A stretch of DNA of 64,000 bases from the NCBI RefSeq assembly GCF_039595395.1, contig NZ_JBCNLP010000001.1, positions 1,054,001 through 1,118,000 on the forward strand, written 5' to 3'. Numbering within the stretch: position 1 is the stretch's first letter; every line of letters starts with the position of its first letter. This DNA comes from Novosphingobium sp. (GTDB taxonomy: Bacteria > Pseudomonadota > Alphaproteobacteria > Sphingomonadales > Sphingomonadaceae). Under the pieces are notes generated by a model, which was not told the DNA's origin, ran no database searches, and was given only the letters and a program-made list of their open reading frames with translations. This document shows, piece after piece, positions 26,089 through 34,112 of this stretch. Position numbers and translations under genes: made by a program.

Positions 26089-27519
26089 TTACCGGAACGG
26101 CGGTTCATTGAACGCCCGCAGCTTGCGCGAATGGAGCTTCTGCCCCTCGGCGCGCAGCAGTTCGCAGGCCATGGTGCCGATCTTCAGATGCGAGGCGATG
26201 GCTTCCTCATAGAAGCGGTTGGCCTGACCGGGCATCTTGATCTCGCCATGCAGCGGCTTGTCCGAGACGCAAAGTAGCGTCCCATAGGGCACGCGGAAAC
26301 GATAGCCCTGCGCGGCAATCGTCGCGCTCTCCATATCGATGGCGATCGCGCGCGACAGGCTGAAGCGCTGCGCCGAAAGCGCGTAACGCAGTTCCCAGTT
26401 GCGGTCGTCGGTGGTGACGACGGTGCCGGTGCGCATGCGCTTTTTGAGGTTCGCGCCGGTCTCGCCGCTGATGATCTCCGCCGCCTGGGCGAGGGCGAGC
26501 TGCACCTCGGCGATGGCGGGGATGGGGATCTCGGGCGGCAGGACGGGGTCCAGCACATGGTCGTCGCGCAGATAGGCATGGGCCAGCACATAGTCACCGA
26601 TGCGCTGCGTGTCGCGCAGGCCGCCGCAGTGGCCGATCATCAGCCATGCCTCGGGCCGCAGCACGGCGAGGTGGTCGCAGATCGTCTTGGCGTTGGAGGG
26701 CCCGACGCCGATGTTGACCAGCGTGATGCCGCTGCGGTTCGGGCCGATCAGGTGGTAGGCGGGCATCTGGTGGCGGCGCCATGCGGTGTCCGACAAACGC
26801 GCGCGGGCGTTTTCCACAGGCTGATCCACATACAAACCACCGGCTCCCGACAGGGCTGTATACCCGTTTTTCCCCAGTTGGGTGCCGGCCCAGTCCACGA
26901 ACTCATCGACGTAGCGGTGATAGTTGGTGAACAGGATAAAGCGCTGGAAGTGATCGGTATCCGTGCCGGTGTAATGCGCCAGACGCGCGAGCGAAAAATC
27001 GGTGCGCAACCCGTCGAACAGGGCCAGCGGGATCGAATCGTCCACCCGGCCCAGATCGATGCCATCGGCGATCTCGTCACCGATCAGCGCCAGCTCGGTG
27101 GCGGGGAAGTGCAGGGCCAGTTCGGAAGGCTTGGTGCTGACCGGGGCCGAGGCATCCAGCACATAAGGGAAGGGGATCTGCTGCGTGGAGCGGCCCACCT
27201 CGATCTCGATGGCGTAATCGGCGGCCAGCAGGTCAAGCTGCTCGGTCAGATACTGGGCGTAGAGCTGCGGGCGCGTCACCGTGGTCGAATAGGTGCCCGT
27301 GTAAGGCAGGCGACCAAAGGCGCGGCTGGCGTCGGGATGGGTCTCCCGGCCCGCGTAATGGATGCGCAGCTCGGGATAGCACCAGGCGCGCTCGATCACG
27401 CGCTCGGCCGGGGGCGGGGTGCCGTTTTCGGCATAGGCCAGAATGTCGGCGCGCAGCGTGGAAACAGCCGCGTCATAAATGCGGCTCAGTTCGGAAATGA
27501 CATGTTCGATGTTCTGCAT
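26089..27519 (-). CDS. amn: AMP nucleosidase
   Basis: A 476-residue enzyme splitting AMP to adenine and ribose-5-phosphate. The N-terminal AMP-binding domain includes YPELRIHYAGRE and FGRLPYTGTYSTTVTRP. The C-terminal nucleoside-phosphorylase-like domain includes LVNIGVGPSNAKTICDHLAV, LMIGHCGGLRDTQRIGDYVL and the Asp/Glu site SRAIAIDMESATIAAQG. Length matches the family. It helps regulate AMP pools in bacteria. Its upstream side carries repeat R4, so the amn promoter must lie in the roughly 80 bp before R4 or within it. Confidence 0.94.
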   Translation of the reverse strand: MQNIEHVISELSRIYDAAVSTLRADILAYAENGTPPPAERVIERAWCYPELRIHYAGRETHPDASRAFGRLPYTGTYSTTVTRPQLYAQYLTEQLDLLAADYAIEIEVGRSTQQIPFPYVLDASAPVSTKPSELALHFPATELALIGDEIADGIDLGRVDDSIPLALFDGLRTDFSLARLAHYTGTDTDHFQRFILFTNYHRYVDEFVDWAGTQLGKNGYTALSGAGGLYVDQPVENARARLSDTAWRRHQMPAYHLIGPNRSGITLVNIGVGPSNAKTICDHLAVLRPEAWLMIGHCGGLRDTQRIGDYVLAHAYLRDDHVLDPVLPPEIPIPAIAEVQLALAQAAEIISGETGANLKKRMRTGTVVTTDDRNWELRYALSAQRFSLSRAIAIDMESATIAAQGYRFRVPYGTLLCVSDKPLHGEIKMPGQANRFYEEAIASHLKIGTMACELLRAEGQKLHSRKLRAFNEPPFR

Positions 27520-27609
27520 GCGCGTGAGTGTAACGCAGACGTGTGACGGCGCAAGGACCGGGTGAAGAGTGTTTTTAAGAGGGTGAATGGAAGGGGTTAA
27601 AGGGAAAAT

Positions 27610-27799
27610 GCGAGGGCCATCGCCCTCGCGCTCCCTTTAGTTGTCGGCGGGGCGCTTGGGGTTCGGCCTTGGAGTAAGGTCGCGGCGCCGCAGGCAGGAA
27701 TGTGATGCCTGCGGCGCGGTGAGGTGGGGCGCAACGGTCGGGTGCCACTGCTCTGGCGTCGGGAGACGTCATGGGAGCGCGAGGGGGTAACCCCCTCGC
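27610..27799. repeat. Repeat R4 (R-family, 190 bp)
   Basis: The left palindrome is 27610-27629 (GCGAGGGC / GCCCTCGC arms), followed by GCTCCCTTTAGTTGTCGGCG, the alternative left-end type. The right palindrome is 27779-27799. The central hairpin GCGCCGCAGGCA / TGCCTGCGGCGC is intact. It lies upstream of amn and downstream of the rplI terminator. Confidence 0.9.
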
Positions 27800-27832
27800 A
27801 TTTCCTTCTTCAAACCTTCAACCCAAACGAAA

Positions 27833-27856
27833 AAGGGCGCCCCGAAAGGCGCCCTT
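27833..27856 (-). terminator. Rho-independent terminator of the rpsF-rpsR-rplI operon
   Basis: The 9-bp arms AAGGGCGCC and GGCGCCCTT enclose a CCGAAA loop. In the minus-strand sense TTTTTCG follows. Confidence 0.85.
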
Positions 27857-27881
27857 CTCATAACCGCTAGGGGTAAAAGGC

Positions 27882-28481
27882 TTACGCCTCTTCGCCTTCG
27901 GTCGGCTCGTCCAGCAGGTCGCTGGCGATCTCGCCGGGTTCGGCATTGGGGTCATAGGCTTCGGTGAAGCCGCCGACCTCGTTGTCGAACATGGCGTCGA
28001 TCACGTTCACGCCCTGGGTCTGCAGCTCGGCTTCGTCAGCCGAGCGAGCAACGTTCACCTTGACGAGAACCGACACTTCGGGGTGCAGCGCGATGCGCAC
28101 GTCGACGATGCCGATGGCCTTGATCGGGTGCTCCAGGACAACCATGCCCTTGGTGACCTTGGCGCCCTGCTCGTTCAGAGCCTCGGCGATGTCGCGCACC
28201 GAAACCGAACCATAGAGCTGGCCGGCGTTCGAGGCCTGACGGATCAGGACCACGGTCTTGCCTTCGACGTCGCCCGACTGGGCAACGGCGTCGTCGCGAC
28301 GCGAAGCGTTTTCGGCTTCGATGCGGGCGCGGTTGGCTTCGAAGACCTTGCGGTTGGCTTCGTTGGCGCGCAGCGCCTTCTTGTTGGGCAGCAGGAAGTT
28401 ACGGGCGTAACCGTCCTTGACGTTCACGACGTCGCCGATGGTGCCCAGCTTCTCGATGCGTTCGAGGAGAATGATCTGCAT
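27882..28481 (-). CDS. rplI: 50S ribosomal protein L9
   Basis: A 199-residue protein bridging the L1 stalk and neighbouring ribosomes. The N-terminal domain holds the L9 signature (GTIGDVVNVKDGYARNFLLP), followed by the long connecting helix (ANRARIEAENASRRDD) and the C-terminal rRNA-binding domain (LYGSVSVRDIAEAL). The last 50 residues are an acidic extension (DLLDEPTEGEEA) longer than in E. coli, as usual in sphingomonads. It follows rpsR by 12 bp. Confidence 0.97.
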   Translation of the reverse strand: MQIILLERIEKLGTIGDVVNVKDGYARNFLLPNKKALRANEANRKVFEANRARIEAENASRRDDAVAQSGDVEGKTVVLIRQASNAGQLYGSVSVRDIAEALNEQGAKVTKGMVVLEHPIKAIGIVDVRIALHPEVSVLVKVNVARSADEAELQTQGVNVIDAMFDNEVGGFTEAYDPNAEPGEIASDLLDEPTEGEEA

Positions 28482-28493
28482 GGGTCTTCTCCC

Positions 28494-28718
28494 TTACTTG
28501 ACGAGGTAGGGCAGCAGGCCCACGTGGCGGGCGCGCTTGATGGCCTGGCTCAGCTCACGCTGCTTCTTGGCAGAAACGGCGGTGATGCGGCTGGGCACGA
28601 TCTTGCCACGCTCGGACATGAAGCCCTGAAGCAGGCGCACGTCCTTGAAGTCGATCTTGGGAGCATTCTTGCCCGAGAACGGGCAGGACTTGCGGCGACG
28701 GAAAAATGCACGAGCCAT
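28494..28718 (-). CDS. rpsR: 30S ribosomal protein S18
   Basis: A 74-residue protein of the central 30S platform that pairs with S6. It opens MARAFFRRRKSCPFSG and carries the S18 signature region (LLQGFMSERGKIVPSRITAV) and the basic end KRARHVGLLPYLVK. It lies 3 bp after rpsF and 12 bp before rplI, the standard operon order. Confidence 0.97.
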   Translation of the reverse strand: MARAFFRRRKSCPFSGKNAPKIDFKDVRLLQGFMSERGKIVPSRITAVSAKKQRELSQAIKRARHVGLLPYLVK

Positions 28719-28721
28719 GGA

Positions 28722-29084
28722 TCAAGCCTCCTCGCGGTCGCGGCGACGGCTGCGCTCGCGATCGTTCTTGCGCATCTGCACGCTGGGACCGGTTTCATGC
28801 TCGTCAACACGGACGGTGATGAAACGGATGACGTCTTCGTTGATGCTGGTCTGACGCTCCAGCTCGGCGACGACGCCGGCGGGGGCTTCAATGTTCAGCA
28901 GCACGAAGTGCGCCTTGCGGTTGCGCTTGATCTTGTACGCCAGGCTCTTGAGGCCCCAGGTCTCGGTCTTGGTGACCTTGCCCTCGTTGCTCTCGACGAT
29001 CTCGGTGGCGGTGGCGGCCAGGGCGTCAACTTGCGCCTGGCTGAGGTCCTGGCGAGCCAGGAACACGTGCTCATAAAGAGCCAT
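28722..29084 (-). CDS. rpsF: 30S ribosomal protein S6
   Basis: A 120-residue protein. It starts MALYEHVFLARQDLSQAQVD and contains the S6 core (ETWGLKSLAYKIKRNRKAHF), which contacts S18. The C-terminus is a charged Arg/Asp/Glu tail (RKNDRERSRRRDREE). GGAAGC lies upstream of the ATG. It is the first gene of the rpsF-rpsR-rplI operon; its promoter must lie in the roughly 180 bp between its start and repeat R5. Confidence 0.97.
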   Translation of the reverse strand: MALYEHVFLARQDLSQAQVDALAATATEIVESNEGKVTKTETWGLKSLAYKIKRNRKAHFVLLNIEAPAGVVAELERQTSINEDVIRFITVRVDEHETGPSVQMRKNDRERSRRRDREEA

Positions 29085-29270
29085 GCCAGCTTCCTTTAAA
29101 CATCATAACCGATCGCTGGCTGATCCGCGGGATTGCGGGGCCCCTCCGGCTTTCTTCGCATGTCCATATGCGCGATCTGCGAATCCGCGCTTTCAGAAGG
29201 GGTGGCGCATAGTGGATTGCGGGGTGAAAGCAAGGAAAATCGGGGGAGGAAAGGGGATCCAAGGGTAGGT

Positions 29271-29505
29271 GCGAGGGGGTTACCCCCTCGCGCTCCCATG
29301 ACGTCTTCCGACGATGGGGTAGGGGCGCCCGATCCTTGCGCCCGACCTCTCCACCTGTGTTACCTGGGGCGCCGCAGGCTTTAAAGTGCATCATTCCAAC
29401 GCCGTGCCTGGCGTTCATGCCTGCGGCGCGGCGTCGTTACTCTGTGGCCGAACCCGAAGCGCCCACGCCGACAACTAAAGGGAGCGCGAGGGTGATGACC
29501 CTCGC
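29271..29505. repeat. Repeat R5 (R-family, 235 bp, inverted orientation)
   Basis: The palindromes are 29271-29291 and 29486-29505. Here the GTCTTCCGACG motif lies next to the left palindrome, and GCCGACAACTAAAGGGAGC next to the right one: the reverse of R2, R3, R4, R6 and R7. The central part (GCCGCAGG ... CCTGCGGCG) holds about 50 extra bases. It lies between rpsF and the mpl-like gene. Confidence 0.85.
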
Positions 29506-29511
29506 ATTCTT

Positions 29512-30954
29512 TTACTTCAACCCCTTCAACAGATCGGCGGCAAACAGGCTGAGCGTATCGTCCCGCGCCCCCATCACCACGATTCGATCTCCGGGCCGGG
29601 CGAGGGCGGACATGGCCTCACCGCAGGCATCGCGAGTCGGGACATGTTGGGCCTGAGGCGCGGAAGTACTGCCCTCGGCAATGAGGCGGATGATGCGTTC
29701 GGAGCCTTCCGAGCGGTCCACCGTGCCCCCGAAATAGACCGGGTCGCAGAGGAAGACGTGGTCTGCGGGATCGAGCAGATCGGCGAAGACCCGCGCGAGT
29801 TCGGCGCCCATCTGGCGCAGCGGGCCATAGCCGTGGGGTTGGAAGAAGGCGATCACGCGGCCCGGATGGCTCTTGAGCGTCTTGAGCGTGGCTGAAACCT
29901 TGTCCGGGTTATGGCCGAAATCGTCGATCACCGTGATGCCGGAGGGCGAGGTGCCGACGATATCGAAGCGCCGGGCGAGACCCTCGAAACTGCCGAGCGC
30001 CTGAACCGCCTCGCTGACGGGGATGCCCGCTGCTTTGGCGGCGGCGATGGCGGCCAGAGCATTGGCGAGGTTGTGGCGGCCGGGGACTTTCAGGGTGAGG
30101 TCATGCATGGCGGACAGGGTGGGATTCGAACCCACGGTGTCGCGCAGTTGCGCCGAAATGCTGGTCGGCCCTTCAACGATGCTGCCGGGTACCACGCTGA
30201 TCTCGGCCTCGGCGCTGTCAATCCCGAAGGTCACCAGCCTCTTTGCATGCCCGGCCAGTGCCGCCGTTTCGGCATCGTCCAGATTGATCACGCCCACATC
30301 GGCGCGCGCCAGAAAATCGCCAAACAGCGTGCGCAGTTCCTCCAGACTCTTGTGATCGAGGCTGACATTGTTCAGCACCGCCACGCTGGGGCGATAGAGC
30401 GCGATGGAGCCATCGCTCTCATCCACCTCGGAGACGAACAACCCGCCGCCGCCCACCCGCGCGCTGGCGAAAGGCGCATCCGGAGCGCGGAAGTTCTTCA
30501 TCACCGCGCCATTCATGATCGTGGGGTCGCGGCCCAGAGCGGTCATGATCCAGCCAATCATGCCGGTGACGGTGCTCTTGCCGCTGGTACCGCCCACCGC
30601 GATCCGCTGTGGCGCGGCGTTGAACAGTTCGGAGAGCAACTGTGCCCGGCTCATCCGGGGGCAACCCAGTTCCTTGGCGCGCACCATTTCCGGCACGGTG
30701 TCTTCCACGGCGGCGGAGGCGACCAGTACTTGTTCAGCACTGCTGATGCCGCTGCCATCCTGCGGGAACAGCGTGAAGCCAAGGCTCTCCAGCCAGCCGA
30801 ATTTCTCTGGCGTACGCCCCTGATCGCGGCCCCGGTCCGAACCTGCCACTTCAGCGCCCAGCCCGCGCAGGATCAGCGCCAGAGGCAGCATGCCCGATCC
30901 GCCGATGCCGCAGAAAAACCATGGGTGAGAGGTGAGCGTGCTGTTCTCGGTCAT
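29512..30954 (-). CDS. Mur ligase, MurC/Mpl type
   Basis: A 480-residue Mur ligase. The N-terminal Rossmann domain has the MurC/Mpl pattern FFCGIGGSGMLPLALILRG. The ATP loop is GGTSGKSTVTGMIG (about residue 112), the carbamate/acceptor region EVDESDGSIALYRPSVAVLN, and the C-terminal domain VIDDFGHNPDKVSATLKTLK. The true murC normally lies in the division cell-wall cluster, absent here, and the gene is divergent from ldcA; both suggest a peptidoglycan-recycling ligase of the Mpl type joining tripeptide to UDP-MurNAc. MurC cannot be excluded. Residues 273-283 are encoded by a sequence identical in form to a tRNA 3' end (30108-30138), an oddity reported separately. The ATG at 30952-30954 was preferred over 30990. 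Confidence 0.8.
   Translation of the reverse strand: MTENSTLTSHPWFFCGIGGSGMLPLALILRGLGAEVAGSDRGRDQGRTPEKFGWLESLGFTLFPQDGSGISSAEQVLVASAAVEDTVPEMVRAKELGCPRMSRAQLLSELFNAAPQRIAVGGTSGKSTVTGMIGWIMTALGRDPTIMNGAVMKNFRAPDAPFASARVGGGGLFVSEVDESDGSIALYRPSVAVLNNVSLDHKSLEELRTLFGDFLARADVGVINLDDAETAALAGHAKRLVTFGIDSAEAEISVVPGSIVEGPTSISAQLRDTVGSNPTLSAMHDLTLKVPGRHNLANALAAIAAAKAAGIPVSEAVQALGSFEGLARRFDIVGTSPSGITVIDDFGHNPDKVSATLKTLKSHPGRVIAFFQPHGYGPLRQMGAELARVFADLLDPADHVFLCDPVYFGGTVDRSEGSERIIRLIAEGSTSAPQAQHVPTRDACGEAMSALARPGDRIVVMGARDDTLSLFAADLLKGLK
30108..30138 (-). other. In-frame tRNA 3'-end sequence inside the Mur ligase gene
   Basis: On the minus strand this reads as a T-arm, GTGGG-TTCGAAT-CCCAC, followed by CCTGTCCG and CCA. 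That is a complete T-stem/loop, 3' acceptor strand and CCA end of what looks like a serine-type tRNA. It encodes TVGSNPTLSA in the ligase. The plus strand gives the RVGFEPT / GGIRTHG peptides that mark translated tRNA ends. Confidence 0.75.
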
Positions 30955-31031
30955 GAGGGCGGGCCTATGCGGCGCGGCGCCAAAGGGCAAGAGCGTTGCC
31001 TTTCCCGGCCCTCAAGCGCTATCCCCCTGCC

Positions 31032-31856
31032 ATGCCCACACGCATCGCCATCTGCGCCCCCGCCACGCCGATCACGCCCGAGGATGTGGCGCGCACTCAG
31101 GCCATCGCCGCCGCGTTTCCCGACGCCGAACTGCATTTCCACCCACAATGCTTCGCGGTGGACGGTCATTTCGCCGGGCCGGATGCGGTGCGCCTCGCTG
31201 CTTTTCTGGATTGCGCCAACGATCCCGCCTTCGATGCGGTGTGGTTCGCGCGCGGCGGCTATGGTTCGAATCGCATCGCGGGGGAGGCGCTGGGGCAGCT
31301 CTCGCTGGCGGCGCGGCACAAGGCGTACCTTGGCTATTCGGATCTGGGCTATCTGCTGGCCGGGCTTTACCGCGAGAAGATCGGTCGCCCCACGCATGGG
31401 CCGATGGTTGGCGATGGCCGCCGCTCTGGAGGCGAGGAAGCACTGCGCCGGGCTCTGGGCTGGCTGACCGGCGCGACGGATGGGCTGGAGCCCGGTCTCG
31501 CCGAGGAAAAGCATCCCGTCGTTGCGCTGAACCTCACCACGCTGGCGATGCTGGCGGGCACGCCGCTGATGCCGGGCCTTGCAGGGCATGTGGTGATGGT
31601 GGAGGAGGTCAGCGAGCATCTCTACGCTGTGGACCGCCTGTTCTTCCACGCCACGGCGCATCTGGGCGGGATCGCGGGGTTGCGGTTGGGCCGGGTTTCC
31701 GCCGTGCCGGAGAACGACCGCGACTTCGGGGCGACGCCTGTGCAGATCGCTCAGGACTGGTGTCATCGGCACTCGATCCCGTTTCTGGGAGGGGCGGATA
31801 TCGGGCATGACGCCGCGAACCGGATTGTGCCGTTTGGGAAGCAGGTAAAGGCATGA
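31032..31856 (+). CDS. ldcA: LD-carboxypeptidase (S66 family)
   Basis: A 274-residue serine peptidase of the LdcA/MccF fold that removes the terminal D-Ala from murein tetrapeptides in the cytoplasm. The oxyanion motif WFARGGYGSNRI lies at about residues 71-82, the nucleophile Ser103 in YLGYSDLGYL, the acid in MVEEVSEHLY near residue 200 and the His in GGADIGHDAANR near residue 263. The S66 triad is complete. It is divergent from the Mur ligase gene with 77 bp between the starts, which suggests a shared recycling role. The ATG at 31032 was chosen over 30996, which lies before a non-conserved leader. Confidence 0.92.
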   Translation: MPTRIAICAPATPITPEDVARTQAIAAAFPDAELHFHPQCFAVDGHFAGPDAVRLAAFLDCANDPAFDAVWFARGGYGSNRIAGEALGQLSLAARHKAYLGYSDLGYLLAGLYREKIGRPTHGPMVGDGRRSGGEEALRRALGWLTGATDGLEPGLAEEKHPVVALNLTTLAMLAGTPLMPGLAGHVVMVEEVSEHLYAVDRLFFHATAHLGGIAGLRLGRVSAVPENDRDFGATPVQIAQDWCHRHSIPFLGGADIGHDAANRIVPFGKQVKA

Positions 31857-31858
31857 AA

Positions 31859-32054
31859 GCAGGGGGCGTTACGCCCCCTGCACCCCCGTTACGTCTCCCG
31901 GCGATAGGGCGGTCTGGCCGAAGCCTTGCGTGGAAACGCTCCGCCGCGCAGCGGCCTTAAAGCCTGCGGCGCGGCGAGGTGGTGCGCAACGATCGGGCGC
32001 CACTGCCCAAGCGTCGGAAGACGTTATGGGAGCGCGAGGGGGTAACCCCCTTGC
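31859..32054. repeat. Repeat R6 (R-family, 196 bp)
   Basis: The left palindrome is diverged (GCAGGGGGCG / CGCCCCCTGC, 31859-31881); the right one, 32034-32054, has one mismatch at its end. CGTCGGAAGACGTTATGGG before the right end is identical to R3. Its start abuts the ldcA stop, two bases beyond it. It lies between ldcA and fabD, both on the plus strand. Confidence 0.85.
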
Positions 32055-32147
32055 ATCTTCCTTCTTAAACCCCTTTCACCCCATCCCCCTTGCACCAAAC
32101 CTTCAACCGCAATAACTCGCGGCCCCAGATTTCAAGGGATATGCGAA

Positions 32148-33086
32148 ATGCGTGCATTTGTTTTTCCGGGGCAGGGCAGCCAGAAGGTCGGCATGGGTGT
32201 CGATCTGGCCGCTGCCAGCCCCATCGCCCGCGAGGTGTTCGAGGAGGTTGACGAGGCGCTGGGCCAGAAGCTGTGGGAGATCATGGCGCAGGGCCCCGAG
32301 GACCAGCTGACCCTGACCGAAAACGCCCAGCCCGCGATCATGGCCAATGCCATCGCCACGCTGCGCGTGCTGGAGAAGGAAGGCGGCTTCCGCCTGTCCG
32401 ACAAGGCCGATTTCGTGGCCGGTCACTCGCTGGGCGAATACACCGCGCTGTGCGCTGCCGGGGCGTTCAGCCTGGCCGATACGGCGCGTCTGCTCAAGCT
32501 GCGCGGGCAGTCGATGCAGGCTGCAGTGCCCGTTGGCGTTGGCGCGATGGCTGCTCTGCTGGGCGCCGATATCGACAAGGCGACTGCTCTGGCCGCTGCG
32601 GCTGCCGAAGGTGAGGTCTGCACCGTTGCCAACGACAACGATCCGGGTCAGGTCGTGCTTTCGGGCCACAAGGGCGCGATCGAGCGGGCCATCGCTCTGG
32701 TCAAGGAGCATGGGATCAAGCGCGGCGTGGCGCTGCCGGTTTCCGCGCCCTTCCACTGCCCGCTGATGCAGCCTGCCGCCGATGCCATGGCCGAGGCGCT
32801 GGCCAAGGTCTCGCCGGGCGCGCTGTCGGTGCCGCTCTTCGCCAATGTCACCGCCGATGTCGTCACCGATCCGGCCACCGTGCAGGCCCTGCTGGTCGAG
32901 CAGGTGACGGGCCGCGTGCGCTGGCGCGAGAGCATCATCGCCATGAAGGCGGCGGGCGTCGAGGAATTCGTCGAATTGGGCGGCAAGGTGCTTGGCCCCA
33001 TGATTTCGCGCAGCGTGACGGATGTGAAGGTGACCAGCGTCATCTCCATGGCCGACATCGAGGCGCTGCTGAAGGAGATCGCATGA
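32148..33086 (+). CDS. fabD: Malonyl-CoA:ACP transacylase
   Basis: A 312-residue enzyme that loads malonyl groups on ACP for fatty-acid synthesis. The N-terminal FPGQGSQKVGMG, the nucleophile Ser in FVAGHSLGEYTAL (about residue 93), the catalytic-His region VSAPFHCPLMQPA (about residue 200) and the Arg-binding segment KLRGQSMQ are present. The length is normal. It overlaps fabG by four bases (ATGA), so the two are translationally coupled. Repeat R6 lies upstream, and the promoter presumably sits in the roughly 90 bp between R6 and the ATG. Confidence 0.97.
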   Translation: MRAFVFPGQGSQKVGMGVDLAAASPIAREVFEEVDEALGQKLWEIMAQGPEDQLTLTENAQPAIMANAIATLRVLEKEGGFRLSDKADFVAGHSLGEYTALCAAGAFSLADTARLLKLRGQSMQAAVPVGVGAMAALLGADIDKATALAAAAAEGEVCTVANDNDPGQVVLSGHKGAIERAIALVKEHGIKRGVALPVSAPFHCPLMQPAADAMAEALAKVSPGALSVPLFANVTADVVTDPATVQALLVEQVTGRVRWRESIIAMKAAGVEEFVELGGKVLGPMISRSVTDVKVTSVISMADIEALLKEIA

Positions 33087-33826
33087 TGTTTTCGCTTGAA
33101 GGAATGACCGCGCTCGTGACGGGCGCCAGCGGTGGCATCGGCAGCAGCGTGGCCAAGGCTCTGGCTTCGCAGGGCGCGCGTCTGGTGCTGTCGGGCAGCA
33201 ATGCCGAGAAGCTGGAGGCCTTCAAGGCCGAGCTGGGCGGCGACCATGTTGCCATCACCTGCAACCTCTCCGACCCCGCTTCGGTCGAGAAGCTGGTGCC
33301 AGAGGCGCTGGCCGCTCTGGGCAAGCTGGATATTCTGGTGAACAACGCCGGCATCACGCGCGACAACCTCGCCATGCGTATGAAGGATGAGGAATGGGAT
33401 GCGGTGATCCGCATCAACCTCGAAGCCGCCTTCCGCCTGATGCGCGCCGCGACCAAGCCGATGATGAAGGCCCGCTTCGGCCGCATCGTCTCGGTGACCA
33501 GCGTGGTGGGCGCGACGGGCAACCCTGGCCAGGTGAACTATGCAGCGGCCAAGGCTGGCCTTGTGGGCATGAGCAAGTCGCTGGCGCAGGAACTGGCGAG
33601 CCGCAACGTCACGGTGAACTGCGTGGCGCCCGGTTTCATCCGCACCGCCATGACTGACGTGCTGCCCGACGCCCAGAAGGAAGCGCTGAACGGCCGCATC
33701 CCGATGGGCCGCATGGGCGAGGGCGAGGATATCGGCGCTGCGGTGGCGTTCCTGGCCTCGAAGGAAGCGGGTTATGTCACCGGCCAGACCATTCATGTGA
33801 ATGGCGGCATGGCGATGTTTGCCTAA
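33083..33826 (+). CDS. fabG: 3-oxoacyl-ACP reductase
   Basis: A 247-residue NADPH-dependent short-chain dehydrogenase reducing beta-ketoacyl-ACP. The coenzyme motif TGASGGIGSSVAKAL lies at residues 14-28, NNAGITRDNL near residue 86, the catalytic Ser in VSVTSVVGATG, and the Tyr/Lys in NYAAAKAGLVGMSK (Tyr about 153). The end HVNGGMAM is canonical. It is coupled to fabD. acpP and fabF, which often follow, are absent: repeat R7 and dnaN come next. Confidence 0.95.
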   Translation: MMFSLEGMTALVTGASGGIGSSVAKALASQGARLVLSGSNAEKLEAFKAELGGDHVAITCNLSDPASVEKLVPEALAALGKLDILVNNAGITRDNLAMRMKDEEWDAVIRINLEAAFRLMRAATKPMMKARFGRIVSVTSVVGATGNPGQVNYAAAKAGLVGMSKSLAQELASRNVTVNCVAPGFIRTAMTDVLPDAQKEALNGRIPMGRMGEGEDIGAAVAFLASKEAGYVTGQTIHVNGGMAMFA

Positions 33827-33844
33827 GAACTGAAAAGGGTAAGT

Positions 33845-34086
33845 GCGAGGGTGTTACACCCTCGCGCTCCCATGAATGTCTGCGTGGGTGCTTCGGGTTC
33901 GGCCTTGGGTTAAGGTCGCTGCGCCGCAGGCAGAAGTTTGAGGCCTGCGGCGCCATGGGTCGCGCAGGTGGAGAGGTGGGGGGCAACGTCCGTGCGCCAC
34001 TGCCATTTCGTCGGAAGACGTTCCGGGAGCGCGAGGGGCCGGAGCATTCCTCTTGAGGAATGCGACCAACAAGGACTCCCCCTCGC
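33845..34086. repeat. Repeat R7 (R-family, 242 bp, insertion in right hairpin)
   Basis: The left palindrome is 33845-33865 (GCGAGGGTG / CACCCTCGC arms). The central hairpin (GCGCCGCAGGC / GCCTGCGGCGC) is intact. The right end hairpin, 34031-34086, has its arms GCGAGGGG and CCCCCTCGC separated by about 38 extra bases. These extra bases contain their own hairpin, GCATTCCTC / GAGGAATGC. Confidence 0.85.
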
Positions 34087-34112
34087 ACCTTCCTTTTTCT
34101 CCCTGAATTCAC

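Noticed and set aside
29911..31467. A plus-strand ORF containing GGIRTHG and RVGFEPT-like peptides
   Set aside because: These peptides are known artefacts of translating a tRNA 3' end on the wrong strand. They point to the tRNA-like segment in the ligase gene, not to a protein.
25882..34086. The R repeats as a CRISPR array
   Set aside because: Copies are roughly 190-240 bp, palindromic and kilobases apart with whole genes between. No cas genes are seen.
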